Below, piece after piece: positions 35,715 through 47,916 of a stretch of DNA of 64,000 nt. Every line of letters begins with the position of its first letter. Position 1 is the first letter of the stretch. The translations under genes and the position numbers were made by a program. The stretch covers positions 7,794,154-7,858,153 of the forward strand of contig NZ_KI632511.1 in assembly GCF_000504285.1 (NCBI RefSeq), in the 5' to 3' direction. A model generated the notes under the pieces. It made no database searches. It was not told where the DNA came from and was given only the letters and a program-made list of their open reading frames with translations. This DNA comes from Actinospica robiniae DSM 44927 (GTDB lineage Bacteria > Actinomycetota > Actinomycetes > Streptomycetales > Catenulisporaceae).

Positions 35715-36266
35715 TTACTCCTCGTCCTCGTCCAGCAGCTCCTCCTCGTCGAGGTCGGAGTCGGAGAAGTCGGTGTCGAAGTTGACCGCGCGACGAGCGT
35801 CGGGGTCGAGCACGCCCCACTCGATCAGCAGGTCGACGAGCACCGAGGGCTGCAGGTCGAAGATGACGGAGAGCGTGCGCAGGTCGTCCTGGCGGATGGA
35901 GAGCACCCGGCCGTTGTAGTCGCCGCGCTGGCTCTGGATCGCCGCGACGTAGCGCAGCAGCGGGGCCGCCTTGTCCTCGCCGAGGTTCTGCAGGACCTCG
36001 AGGTTGAGCATGAGCTTCGGCGGGAGCTCGGCCGCGGCGTTGGGGCTGCCGCCCGGCAGGAGCTCGTGCACCGGCACCCCGTAGAAGTGCGCCAGCTCGG
36101 CCAGACGCTGCACCGTCACGGCGCGGTCGCCGCGCTCGTAGGAGCCGACGACGACAGCCTTCCAGCGACCCTGGGACTTCTGCTCGACCCCGTGCAGCGA
36201 AAGACCCTGCTGGGTCCTGATCGCGCGGAGCCGGGCGCCCAGCGCCTTGGCGTACTCGGTAGACAT
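35715..36266 (-). CDS. bldD: BldD developmental regulator (c-di-GMP-responsive)
   Basis: 183 residues. N-terminal XRE helix-turn-helix (YAKALGARLRAIRTQQGLSL, then GRWKAVVVGSYERGDR) and the C-terminal domain with the c-di-GMP signature: RGD at 114-116, eight residues, RQDD at 125-128, at exactly the spacing known for Streptomyces BldD. Tetrameric c-di-GMP would drive dimerisation on DNA and repression of sporulation genes. It has an extra acidic tail (FSDSDLDEEELLDEDEE) not in the 167-residue S. coelicolor protein. Its promoter carries a BldD box. Confidence 0.95.
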   Translation of the reverse strand: MSTEYAKALGARLRAIRTQQGLSLHGVEQKSQGRWKAVVVGSYERGDRAVTVQRLAELAHFYGVPVHELLPGGSPNAAAELPPKLMLNLEVLQNLGEDKAAPLLRYVAAIQSQRGDYNGRVLSIRQDDLRTLSVIFDLQPSVLVDLLIEWGVLDPDARRAVNFDTDFSDSDLDEEELLDEDEE

Positions 36267-36317
36267 AGGATCTCCCCATCGAAGGCTCAGGTGGTTCGCG
36301 GTCAGCCGTCCCGGCGA

Positions 36318-36358
36318 CCTTGACGGATGTTACGCAGAGTAATCTAGCTTCGTCAAGG
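36318..36358 (-). promoter_or_regulatory. bldD promoter with embedded BldD box
   Basis: On the minus strand: -35 TTGACG (36356-36351), 18 bases, -10 TAACAT (36332-36327). Between and overlapping the -10 lies ATTACTCTGCGTAACA (36343-36328), a full match to the BldD-box consensus nTnACnCwGnGTnAnn. The whole is framed by an 8-bp inverted repeat, CCTTGACG (36318-36325) and CGTCAAGG (36351-36358). Implies autorepression. Confidence 0.85.
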
Positions 36359-36363
36359 CAGCA

Positions 36364-36407
36364 GGTCATCTGATGACCGGCGTTTCTATATCTGACAGCT
36401 TATGTCA
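36364..36407. promoter_or_regulatory. Palindromes upstream of the bldD promoter
   Basis: GGTCATC-T-GATGACC at 36364-36378 is a perfect 15-base palindrome six bases upstream of the bldD -35 end, and TGACA-GCTTA-TGTCA lies at 36393-36407. Both are placed like operator sites for an unidentified regulator. The rest of the gap to pyrR is described under its leader. Confidence 0.4.
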
Positions 36408-36520
36408 CGATCGAAGCCGTCTCGCACCCGCCTCCCTGGCTTAAACCCGTCGCCTGCGCCCCGCCGCGGCTGCTCCGCGCGACACCGGTCTGCTGCCTTT
36501 GGCCGAATCGGGGTCCGCTC

Positions 36521-36633
36521 TTGACACGGATTTGACCCGTGGCAACAGGTGATCAACCTCCCTGATAGGGTGGGCTGCGTCCGACGTCCTTTAAGTCCTG
36601 TCCTGTGAGGCAGGGAAGGGGGTCTGCTTCGGC
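36521..36633 (+). promoter_or_regulatory. pyr operon promoter and PyrR-type RNA site over the pyrR ribosome site
   Basis: TTGACA at 36521 and a TAGGGT -10 candidate at 36566-36571 mark the promoter area, but not at ideal spacing to each other. The leader contains AGTCCTGTCCTGTGAGGCAG (36594-36613) followed by GGAAGGGGG. The GTCCTGTGAGGC segment fits the PyrR-binding loop pattern (UCCnGnGAGGCU), with a CCTG/CAGG stem. Its position directly before the Shine-Dalgarno suggests translational repression by PyrR with UMP, as reported for mycobacteria, rather than antitermination. Confidence 0.65.
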
Positions 36634-37254
36634 ATGACCGATGTGACCGTACCAGCGGCGAGTGACGCCGCATCCTCCGCGCCCGCGGCGCCGGCCCCGA
36701 TGCGGGCCGTGCTCGACGCGGCCGCCGTGCAGCGGGCGTTGACCCGGATAGCGCACGAGATCCTCGAACGAACCCAGGGCGCCGACGACGCGGTCCTGCT
36801 GGGCATCCCCACCCGCGGCGCGCACCTGGCGCTGCGCCTGGCGCGGCAGATCGCCGCGGTCGAGGGACGCTCGCTGCCGCACGGCACTCTCGATGTCACC
36901 ATGTACCGCGACGACCTGCGGCTCAAGCCCGCCCGCGCGCTCGGACGCACCGAGATCCCGGCCGGCGGGGTGGACGGCAAGCTGGTGGTCCTGGTCGACG
37001 ACGTGCTCTTCTCCGGCCGCACCATCCGGGCCGCGCTGGACGCGCTCGGCGACCTCGGCCGGCCCCGCGCCGTCCAGCTCGCCGTCCTGGTCGACCGCGG
37101 GCACCGGGAGCTGCCGATCCGCGCCGACTACGTCGGCAAGAACCTGCCCACCGCGCAGCGCGAGACGGTCCAGGTGCGCCTGGCCGAAACCGACGGCGCG
37201 GACGCGGTGCTGCTCGGCACCAAGGCGGACCAGTCCCGGGAGGGAGCGCGATGA
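36634..37254 (+). CDS. pyrR: PyrR bifunctional pyrimidine regulator / uracil phosphoribosyltransferase
   Basis: 206 residues, with an alanine-rich N-terminal extension of about 25. PRTase fold: [19 protein letters not shown], and the PRPP loop [21 protein letters not shown] (residues split as VVLVDDVLF and [12 protein letters not shown]). Binds the operon leader RNA when UMP is high and has some uracil phosphoribosyltransferase activity. First gene of pyrR-B-C-x-carA-carB-pyrD-pyrF; overlaps pyrB by four bases (ATGA). Confidence 0.96.
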   Translation: MTDVTVPAASDAASSAPAAPAPMRAVLDAAAVQRALTRIAHEILERTQGADDAVLLGIPTRGAHLALRLARQIAAVEGRSLPHGTLDVTMYRDDLRLKPARALGRTEIPAGGVDGKLVVLVDDVLFSGRTIRAALDALGDLGRPRAVQLAVLVDRGHRELPIRADYVGKNLPTAQRETVQVRLAETDGADAVLLGTKADQSREGAR

Positions 37255-38216
37255 CCGGCCACCGCAGCCATCTGCTGTCCACGGCGGACCTCTCCGCCGA
37301 CGACGCGACGCTCATCCTCGACACCGCGGCCGAACTGGCCCGGCTGGCCGACCGCCCGATCAAGAAGCTGCCGACGCTGCGCGGGCGCACCGTGGTCAAC
37401 CTCTTCTTCGAGGACTCCACCCGCACCCGGATCTCCTTCGAGACCGCGGCCAAGCGGCTGAGCGCGGATGTGATCAACTTCTCCGCCAAGGGTTCGAGCG
37501 TGTCCAAGGGCGAGTCGCTCAAGGACACCGCGCTCACCCTCGAGGCCATGGGCGCCGACGCCGTGGTGGTGCGGCACTGGGCCTCCGGCGGCGCGCACCG
37601 GCTCGCTCACGCCGGCTGGATCCGCAGCGCGGTCGTCAACGCCGGCGACGGCACGCACGAGCACCCCACCCAGGCCCTGCTCGACGCCTACACCCTGCGC
37701 TCGCGGCTCGGCGGGCTCGACGGCCGCCGCGTCACCATCGTGGGCGACGTGCTGCACAGCCGGGTGGCCCGCTCCAACGTCCGGCTGCTGGCGACGCTCG
37801 GCGCCGAGGTCACCCTGGTGGCCCCACCCACGCTGATGCCTTTCGGCGTCGAGGGCTGGCCCTGCTCGACCTCCTACGAGCTCGACCCGGTGCTGCCCAA
37901 GAGCGACGCGGTGATGATGCTGCGGGTCCAGCGGGAGCGGATGGACCAGGCGTTCTTCCCGACCGAGCGCGAGTACTCGCGCCGCTACGGCCTGCAGGCC
38001 GAGCGCATGGCCCTGCTGCCCGAGCACGCGGTGGTCATGCACCCCGGCCCGATGAACCGCGGCCTGGAGATCTCCGCCGAAGTGGCCGACTCGGCCCGCT
38101 CCACCATCACCGAGCAGGTCGCCAACGGCGTCTCGGTCCGCATGGCGGTGCTCTACCTGCTGCTCGGCGGCAGCGAACCGGCGATCGGCACCGAGGACGA
38201 GGGAGAGCGGCGATGA
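37251..38216 (+). CDS. pyrB: Aspartate carbamoyltransferase catalytic subunit
   Basis: 321 residues. Carbamoyl-phosphate loop [17 protein letters not shown], the second-subunit loop Ser/Lys ([13 protein letters not shown]), and [14 protein letters not shown]-terminal aspartate domain ends [11 protein letters not shown]. Makes carbamoyl-aspartate. No pyrI regulatory subunit is present, as normal in actinobacteria. Overlaps both neighbours by four bases. Confidence 0.97.
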   Translation: MTGHRSHLLSTADLSADDATLILDTAAELARLADRPIKKLPTLRGRTVVNLFFEDSTRTRISFETAAKRLSADVINFSAKGSSVSKGESLKDTALTLEAMGADAVVVRHWASGGAHRLAHAGWIRSAVVNAGDGTHEHPTQALLDAYTLRSRLGGLDGRRVTIVGDVLHSRVARSNVRLLATLGAEVTLVAPPTLMPFGVEGWPCSTSYELDPVLPKSDAVMMLRVQRERMDQAFFPTEREYSRRYGLQAERMALLPEHAVVMHPGPMNRGLEISAEVADSARSTITEQVANGVSVRMAVLYLLLGGSEPAIGTEDEGERR

Positions 38217-39496
38217 GCCGGAACTGGACTGTGAAGGGCGCCGCCGTGCTCGGCGGCACCCCGCGCGACCTGCACGTGCGCGACGGGCTGATCGTGGAGG
38301 CGGCCGCACCGGACGCCACCGTGATCGACGCCGCCGGGCTGATCGCGCTGCCCGGCCTGGTCGACCTGCACACCCACCTGCGCGAGCCGGGCCGCGAGGA
38401 CGCCGAGACCGTGCTGACCGGCACCCGCGCCGCGGCCGCCGGCGGCTTCACCGCCGTGCACGCGATGGCCAACACCGACCCGGTCGCCGACACCGCGGGC
38501 GTGGTCGAGCAGGTCTGGCGGCTCGGCCGCGAAGCCGGGTACTGCGACGTGCAGCCGGTCGGCGCGGTCACCGTCGGCATCGCCGGCGAGCGCCTGGCCG
38601 AGCTCGGCGCGATGGCCGACAGCGCGGCCCGGGTACGGATCTTCTCGGACGACGGGCACTGCGTCTCGGACGCCGCGCTGATGCGCCGTGCGCTGGAGTA
38701 CGTCAAGGCCTTCGGCGGTGTCGTGGCGCAGCACGCCCAGGAGCCGCGGCTGACCGAGGGCGCCCAGATGAACGAGGGCGAACTCTCCGACGTGCTCGGC
38801 CTGCGCGGCTGGCCCGCGGTCGCCGAGGAGGCGATCATCGCGCGCGACGTGCTGCTGGCCGCGCACACCGGCTCCCGGCTGCACGTGTGCCACCTGTCCA
38901 CCGCCGGCTCGGTAGAGATCGTGCGCTGGGCCAAGTCCAAGGGCTACCCGGTCACCGCCGAGGTCACCCCGCATCACCTGCTGCTGACCGAGGACCTGGT
39001 GCGCGGCTACGACCCGGTCTACAAGGTCAACCCGCCGCTGCGCACGAAGGACGACGTCGAAGCCGTGCGCGCGGGGCTGGCGGACGGCACCATCGACGTC
39101 GTCGCCACGGACCACGCGCCGCACCCGGTCGAGGCCAAGGACTGCGAGTGGGCCGTGGCCTCCATGGGGATGCTCGGCCTCGAGACGGCGCTGTCGGTAG
39201 TGCAGCAGACGATGGTGGAGACCGGCCTGCTCGACTGGACCGGCGTCGCCGACCGGATGTCGGTGGCCGCCGCCCGGATCGGCTCGCTCCAGGGCCACGG
39301 CCGTCCGCTCGAGCCCGGCGAGCCGGCCAACCTGACCCTGCTCGACCCGGCCGCGCGCCGGGTGATCGAGCCGAAGGCCCTGCACTCGCGCTCGCGCAAC
39401 ACGCCCTTCGCGGGGCTCGAACTGCCCGGCGCCGTCCACGCGACCTTCCTGCGCGGCACGGCGACGGTGCTCGACGGAAAGGTGGTGGAGCGGTGA
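38213..39496 (+). CDS. pyrC: Dihydroorotase
   Basis: 427 residues from ATG 38213, which overlaps the pyrB stop. Type I (class I) amidohydrolase with zinc ligands H53 and H55 in [27 protein letters not shown] and the catalytic Asp in [11 protein letters not shown]. Cyclises carbamoyl-aspartate to dihydroorotate. In this class PyrC often associates with PyrB. Confidence 0.97.
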   Translation: MSRNWTVKGAAVLGGTPRDLHVRDGLIVEAAAPDATVIDAAGLIALPGLVDLHTHLREPGREDAETVLTGTRAAAAGGFTAVHAMANTDPVADTAGVVEQVWRLGREAGYCDVQPVGAVTVGIAGERLAELGAMADSAARVRIFSDDGHCVSDAALMRRALEYVKAFGGVVAQHAQEPRLTEGAQMNEGELSDVLGLRGWPAVAEEAIIARDVLLAAHTGSRLHVCHLSTAGSVEIVRWAKSKGYPVTAEVTPHHLLLTEDLVRGYDPVYKVNPPLRTKDDVEAVRAGLADGTIDVVATDHAPHPVEAKDCEWAVASMGMLGLETALSVVQQTMVETGLLDWTGVADRMSVAAARIGSLQGHGRPLEPGEPANLTLLDPAARRVIEPKALHSRSRNTPFAGLELPGAVHATFLRGTATVLDGKVVER

Positions 39497-40071
39497 GCCT
39501 CGCTGCTCCGGCGTCCACGTCCACGATCCTGCTCGCCGCCGGCGAGCACAGCGCCCCGGTGACCCAGCTCGCCGCGCGTATCGGGCTCAGCGTGCTGCTG
39601 CTGGCGGTCTTCGCCGGCCTGTGCGCGCTGATGTGGCGCGGCTACCAGCGCCGGGCGCAGCGGCAGGCCGACGTGCCCGCCCCCGCGTCCGCGGCGCCGA
39701 ACCCGCTCGATCCGGCCGACGGCGTGGAGGGCGTGTATGCGTCCACCACCACGCACGGCGACTGGCTCGACCGGATCGCCGTGCACGGCCTCGGCGTGCG
39801 CTCGAACGCATGGGTCTCGGTGAACGGCGAGGGCGTGTTCTTCGCCCGCGAGGCCGCGCCGGACCTGTTCATCCCGGCCGTCGACGTGGTGGGCGCCGAG
39901 CTCGCCCCGGGCATCGCCGGGAAGGTCACCGGCGGCACCGGCGTGGTGCTGGTGACCTGGCGGCTGGGCGAACGGACCCTCGACACCGGCTTCCACCCGC
40001 GCGCCAAGGCCGACCGGGACGCGCTGGTCGACGCGATCAACTCCCTGACCAAGGAAGGAACGTCCGCGTGA
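39493..40071 (+). CDS. Membrane protein with PH-like domain inside pyr operon
   Basis: 192 residues from a GTG overlapping the pyrC stop (GTGA), and its own stop overlaps carA. Short outside segment, one transmembrane helix at about 27-48 ([20 protein letters not shown]), a Pro/Ala linker, then a soluble domain ([40 protein letters not shown]) resembling the PH-like domain proteins found at this position in other actinobacterial pyr operons. Biochemical role unknown; strict coupling implies a link to pyrimidine synthesis, possibly anchoring enzymes at the membrane with quinone-dependent PyrD. Confidence 0.75.
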   Translation: MSLAAPASTSTILLAAGEHSAPVTQLAARIGLSVLLLAVFAGLCALMWRGYQRRAQRQADVPAPASAAPNPLDPADGVEGVYASTTTHGDWLDRIAVHGLGVRSNAWVSVNGEGVFFAREAAPDLFIPAVDVVGAELAPGIAGKVTGGTGVVLVTWRLGERTLDTGFHPRAKADRDALVDAINSLTKEGTSA

Positions 40072-41257
40072 CCAGCGAGACGCACACCCCGCACACCCGT
40101 GAGGAGGCCGTGCTCGTCCTCGAGGACGGCCGCACCTTCCGCGGCGAAGCATACGGAGCCGTGGGCGAGACCTACGGCGAGGCGGTCTTCTCCACCGGCA
40201 TGACCGGCTACCAGGAGACCCTCACCGACCCCTCCTACTGCGGACAGGTCGTCGTGATGACCGCTCCGCACGTCGGCAACACCGGCGTCAACGACGAGGA
40301 CCCCGAGTCCCGCCGGCCCAGCCCCGACTCCGGCCGGATCTGGGTGTCGGGCTACGTCGTGCGCGACCCGGCCCGGCGCCCCTCGAACTGGCGCTCGCGC
40401 CGCACCCTGGACGAGGAGCTGCGCACCCAGGGCGTGGTCGGCATCAGCGGCATCGACACCCGCGCGCTCACCCGGCACCTGCGCGAGCGCGGGGCGATGC
40501 GGGTGGGCATCTTCTCCGGCGTCTCCGCCCAGGCAGACCCGGCCGCGCTGATGCAGCGGGTGCTGGCCAGCCCGGAGATGGCCGGCGCCGACTTCGTCGG
40601 CGAGGTCACCACGGCGGACCCGTACGTCATCGAGCCGGCCGGACCGCACCGGTTCACCGTCGCCGCGATCGACCTCGGCATCAAGACCATGACGCCCGAG
40701 CGGATGGCCGAGCGGGGCATCCGGGTGCACGTGCTGCCCGGCGACGCCACCCTCGAGCAGGTGCTCGCGGTGAACCCGGACGGCGTCTTCTTCTCCAACG
40801 GCCCCGGCGACCCGGCCACCGCGCACGGCCCGGTGGCGCTGGTGCAGGGCCTGCTCGAGCAGCGCAAGCCGGTGTTCGGCATCTGCTTCGGCAACCAGAT
40901 CCTCGGTCGCGCGCTCGGCTTCGGCACGTACAAGCTCAAGTACGGCCACCGCGGCATCAACCAGCCCGTGCAGGACCGGCTGACCGGCAAGGTCGAGGTC
41001 ACCGCGCACAACCACGGCTTCGCCGTGGACGCCCCGACCGACCGCGTCGCCGAGACGCCGTTCGGCCGGGTCGAGGTGAGCCACGTCAACCTCAACGACG
41101 GCGTGGTCGAGGGGTTGCGCTGCCTGGACGCCCCCGCGTTCTCGGTGCAGTACCACCCCGAGGCCGCGGCGGGACCGCACGACGCGGCGTACCTGTTCGA
41201 CCGGTTCACCGACCTGATGACGCAGCACCGGAACGAGACTGAGAAGGGCGGGGCCTG

Positions 41258-41258
<1 letters not shown>
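40068..41258 (+). CDS. carA: Carbamoyl-phosphate synthase small (glutaminase) subunit
   Basis: 396 residues from GTG 40068. N-terminal CPSase small domain ([20 protein letters not shown]), then a class I glutamine amidotransferase with nucleophile Cys in [10 protein letters not shown] (Phe-Gly-Asn in place of the enteric Leu-Gly-His, as usual in actinobacteria) and the His/Glu pair in [11 protein letters not shown]. Supplies ammonia to CarB for both pyrimidine and arginine routes. Stop overlaps the carB start by one base. Confidence 0.97.
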
Positions 41259-44559
<3,301 letters not shown>

Positions 44560-44560
<1 letters not shown>

Positions 44561-45693
44561 TGCTCTACCAGGCCCTGTTCCGGTCCGTCTTCTACCGGAT
44601 GGACCCGGAACGCGCCCACCACCTCGGCTTCGGCGCGATCCGCGCCGCGGCCGCGGTGCCCGGCGCGGCCCCGGTGCTGCGCCGGGCGCTCGGGCCGAAC
44701 GACCCGGCCGCGCGGGTCAAGGCGATGGGGCTGGCGTTCCCCGGCCCCTTCGGCCTGGCCGCGGGCTTCGACAAGAACGCGGTCGGGATCGACGGCCTGG
44801 CCGCCCTCGGCTTCGCGTTCGTCGAGGTCGGCACCGTCACCGGGCAGCCCCAGCCGGGCAACGCGGCGCCGCGGCTGTTCCGGCTGACCAAGGACCACTG
44901 CCTGATCAATCGGATGGGCTTCAACAACCAGGGCGCGGACGCCGTCGCCGACCGGCTGGCCAAGCGGGTCGAGCGGCTGCGCCGCCGTGGCCGGCAGAGC
45001 CCGGTGATCGTCGGGGTGAACATCGGCAAGACGAAGGTGGTGCCCGAGCAGGACGCCATCGCCGACTACGTGCACTCGGCCGGCGCGCTCGCCCCCTACG
45101 CCGACTACCTCACCGTCAACGTCTCCTCGCCGAACACCCCCGGCCTGCGCAATCTGCAGGCCGTGGAGGTGCTCAGGCCGCTGCTGCTGGCGGTCCGCGA
45201 GGCGGCGAACCGGGCGGTGCCGGAACGCCGCGTGCCGCTGCTGGTCAAGATCGCTCCCGACCTCGCCGACGAGGACGTGACCGCCGTCGCCGACCTGGCC
45301 GTGGAGATCGGCCTGGACGGGATCATCGCGACCAACACGACCATCGCCCGGGACGGCCTTGCCACGCCGCGCGACCAGGTCGAGGCCTGCGGCGCCGGCG
45401 GACTGTCCGGCCCGGTGCTGCGGCCCCGCGCGCTGGAGGTGCTGCGGATCCTGCGCGCCCGGGTCGGCCCGGAGATGACGCTCATCGGCGTCGGCGGGAT
45501 CACCACCGCGCGCGACGCCCGCGAGTTCCTCGACGCCGGCGCGACCCTGCTGCAGGGCTACACCGGCTTCATCTACCAGGGTCCGTTCTGGGCCCGCCGG
45601 ATCAACCGCGGCCTCGGCCGCGCCAGCGCGGACGGGCCCGCCGGAACCCCGTCGGCGCACCGGAACCAGACCGGCCACGGGAGGACGCAGTGA
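44560..45693 (+). CDS. pyrD: Dihydroorotate dehydrogenase, quinone type (class 2)
   Basis: 377 residues from ATG 44560 (TGATG overlap with carB). An N-terminal amphipathic helix region ([20 protein letters not shown]) places it on the membrane. FMN barrel with the class 2 base Ser in [29 protein letters not shown] and FNNQGADAV. Oxidises dihydroorotate to orotate with menaquinone. The C-terminal 25 residues are a variable Ala/Gly-rich tail. Overlaps pyrF by four bases. Confidence 0.96.
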
Positions 45694-46604
45694 CCCACAC
45701 GCCGACGACGCAGGCGGGCGGCGGGAGCGGTGCCGCGGTGCCCCCGCGCCCGGAGGAGACCTTCGGCGCGCGGCTGCGCAAGGCCCTGGACACCCGGGGC
45801 CCGCTGTGCGTGGGCATCGATCCGCACGCCGCCCTGCTGGGCGCGTGGAGCCTGCCGGACTCGCCGTCCGGCCTCGAGCGCTTCGCGCTCACCATGGTCG
45901 AGGCGCTGGCCGACCGGATCGCGGTGCTCAAGCCGCAGTCCTCGTTCTTCGAGCGCTTCGGCTCGGCCGGCATCGCCGTGCTCGAGCGCACCGTCGCCGA
46001 GGCCCGCTCGGCCGGCGCGCTGGTGATCCTCGACGCCAAGCGCGGCGACATCGGCTCGACGGTGGAGGCCTACGCGGACGCGTACCTGGACCCGTCCTCG
46101 CCGCTGTTCTCCGACGCCGTGACGGTCTCGCCCTACCTGGGCTTCGGCGCCCTCGAGCCCTTCCTCGGCGCCGCCGAACGCAACGGCTGCGGCGTGTTCG
46201 TGCTCGCCTTCACCTCCAACCCGGAAGGCGCCTCGGTCCAGCGGGCCGCGACGCCCGACGGCCGCACCGTCGGCGGCGCGATCCTGGCCCAAGCCGCCGA
46301 GCGCAACGGGACGGCCGCGCCGATGGGCCCGATCGGCGCCGTCATCGGCGCGACGCTCACCGACCCGATCCCGTTCGACCTCGCCACCCTCAACGGCGCC
46401 CTGCTCGCCCCGGGCCTCGGTGCCCAGGGCGCGACCCCGCAGGATCTGCGCGCCGTCTTCGGCGAAGCGCTGCCGAACGTGATCCCGTCGATGTCGCGCG
46501 AGGTCCTGCGCCACGGCCCCGACGTCCCCGTGCTGCGCCGTGTGGCTCGGCAGGCCGTCAAGGACTGCCGCATCGCCCTCGGCTACGCCCACCCGACGGA
46601 CTGA
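45690..46604 (+). CDS. pyrF: Orotidine-5'-phosphate decarboxylase (type 2)
   Basis: 304 residues from GTG 45690. Longer type found in actinobacteria: substrate loop [11 protein letters not shown] and the catalytic [19 protein letters not shown] with the Asp-Lys-Asp array, then [13 protein letters not shown] binding the phosphate. Makes UMP, last step of the pathway. No pyrE in the operon; orotate phosphoribosyltransferase must be elsewhere. Last gene of the overlapping series. Confidence 0.96.
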   Translation: MTHTPTTQAGGGSGAAVPPRPEETFGARLRKALDTRGPLCVGIDPHAALLGAWSLPDSPSGLERFALTMVEALADRIAVLKPQSSFFERFGSAGIAVLERTVAEARSAGALVILDAKRGDIGSTVEAYADAYLDPSSPLFSDAVTVSPYLGFGALEPFLGAAERNGCGVFVLAFTSNPEGASVQRAATPDGRTVGGAILAQAAERNGTAAPMGPIGAVIGATLTDPIPFDLATLNGALLAPGLGAQGATPQDLRAVFGEALPNVIPSMSREVLRHGPDVPVLRRVARQAVKDCRIALGYAHPTD

Positions 46605-46674
46605 GCCGGACCCGACGGACTGTGCCCGACCCGGCGGGGGGAGCGGGTCGAGCGGCAGGGCAGGGGCACGGACG

Positions 46675-46717
46675 CAACTGACGGTATGTCAGCTTTTCTC
46701 CATCATACCGTCAGTTG
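46675..46717. promoter_or_regulatory. 14-bp perfect inverted repeat between pyrF and the aldo/keto reductase
   Basis: CAACTGACGGTATG (46675-46688) and CATACCGTCAGTTG (46704-46717) separated by 15 T/C-rich bases. The left arm also contains CTGAC-GGTAT-GTCAG. Too long and AT-balanced for a typical local terminator and with no U-tract; it may terminate pyr transcription or be an operator for a repressor of the downstream reductase, 104 bases away. Confidence 0.55.
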
Positions 46718-46820
46718 GCCCGCGGTGACCCCATTTCTGCTATCAGCAGAATTCGCCTGACGGGCCCTCGAAAGCACCGATCCGGGGAACCTCGTCCCCG
46801 GTCGGGCCGTTGATCACGGT

Positions 46821-47795
46821 ATGGAATTCGTGAAACTCGGTTCGACCGGCCTCGAGGTGTCCCCGATCGCTTTGGGCTGCATGAGCTTCGGCGACCCGGC
46901 CCGCGGCGGCCACCAGTGGGTCGTGCGCGAGCCGGAGGCGCGCGGGTACATCCAGCGTGCGCTCGAAGCGGGCGTGAACTTCTTCGACACCGCCAACTCG
47001 TACTCGGGCGGCTCCAGCGAGGAGATCGTCGGCCGCGCGCTCAAGGACTTCGCCGACCGCGACCAGGTCGTGATCGCGACGAAGGTGTACTTCGGCACCA
47101 GGAAGGGCCCGAACGGCGGAGGGCTCTCGCGCAAGGCGATCCTCGCCGACGTCGACCACAGCCTGCGCCGCCTCGGCACCGACTACATCGACCTGTACCA
47201 GATCCACCGCTTCGACGGCACGACCCCGCTCGAGGAGACGCTCGAGGCGCTCCACGACGTGGTCAAGGCCGGCAAGGTGCGCTACCTCGGCGCCTCGTCC
47301 ATGTACGCCTGGCAGTTCGCGAAGGCGCTGTACCTGCAGCGGCACCACGGCTGGGCGCGGTTCGTGAGCATGCAAGACCACTACAACCTGCTCTACCGCG
47401 AGGAGGAGCGGGAGATGCTGCCGCTGTGCCGGGAGGAGGGCATCGGCGTCATCCCGTGGAGCCCGCTCGCCCGCGGCCGGCTGACCAGGGACTGGGAGGA
47501 GGACACGCAGCGCCAGGAGACCGACCGCTTCGCGACCGGCCTGTACCAGGAAGGCGACCGCGCGATCGTCGAGGCCGTCGCCCGCATCGCCGCCAAGCGC
47601 GCCATCCCGCGCGCCCAAGTCGCGCTGGCCTGGGTGGCGAGCCGCCCGGGTGTGACCGCGCCGATCGTGGGCACGAGCAAGCCGCACCATCTCGACGACG
47701 CGCTCGCGGCGCTCGAGGTCGAGCTGAGCCCGGAGGAGGTGGAGGAACTCGAGGCGCCGTATACCCCACACGAGATCTCCGGCATCGAAGTCTGA
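46821..47795 (+). CDS. Aldo/keto reductase
   Basis: 324 residues. TIM-barrel NADPH oxidoreductase with the catalytic tetrad D56 and Y61 ([11 protein letters not shown]), K88 (IATKVYFG) and H129 (LYQIHRFD), and NADP-binding C-terminal segments ([24 protein letters not shown]). Closest in pattern to the YdhF/Gsp69-like general stress reductases; substrate unknown. Possibly controlled through the inverted repeat upstream. Followed by an MFS exporter gene, so the pair may handle a toxic carbonyl compound. Confidence 0.9.
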   Translation: MEFVKLGSTGLEVSPIALGCMSFGDPARGGHQWVVREPEARGYIQRALEAGVNFFDTANSYSGGSSEEIVGRALKDFADRDQVVIATKVYFGTRKGPNGGGLSRKAILADVDHSLRRLGTDYIDLYQIHRFDGTTPLEETLEALHDVVKAGKVRYLGASSMYAWQFAKALYLQRHHGWARFVSMQDHYNLLYREEEREMLPLCREEGIGVIPWSPLARGRLTRDWEEDTQRQETDRFATGLYQEGDRAIVEAVARIAAKRAIPRAQVALAWVASRPGVTAPIVGTSKPHHLDDALAALEVELSPEEVEELEAPYTPHEISGIEV

Positions 47796-47916
47796 GGCCG
47801 GCGGAGTAGCCGCGCCCGCGGGCGCAGGGACATCCGCGGACGGGAGACCGTCCGCGGACGCGGAATCGTCTGCGGACGCTGCGTCGGTCGCGCACGGTTC
47901 GTCGCCTGCGGAGGGC

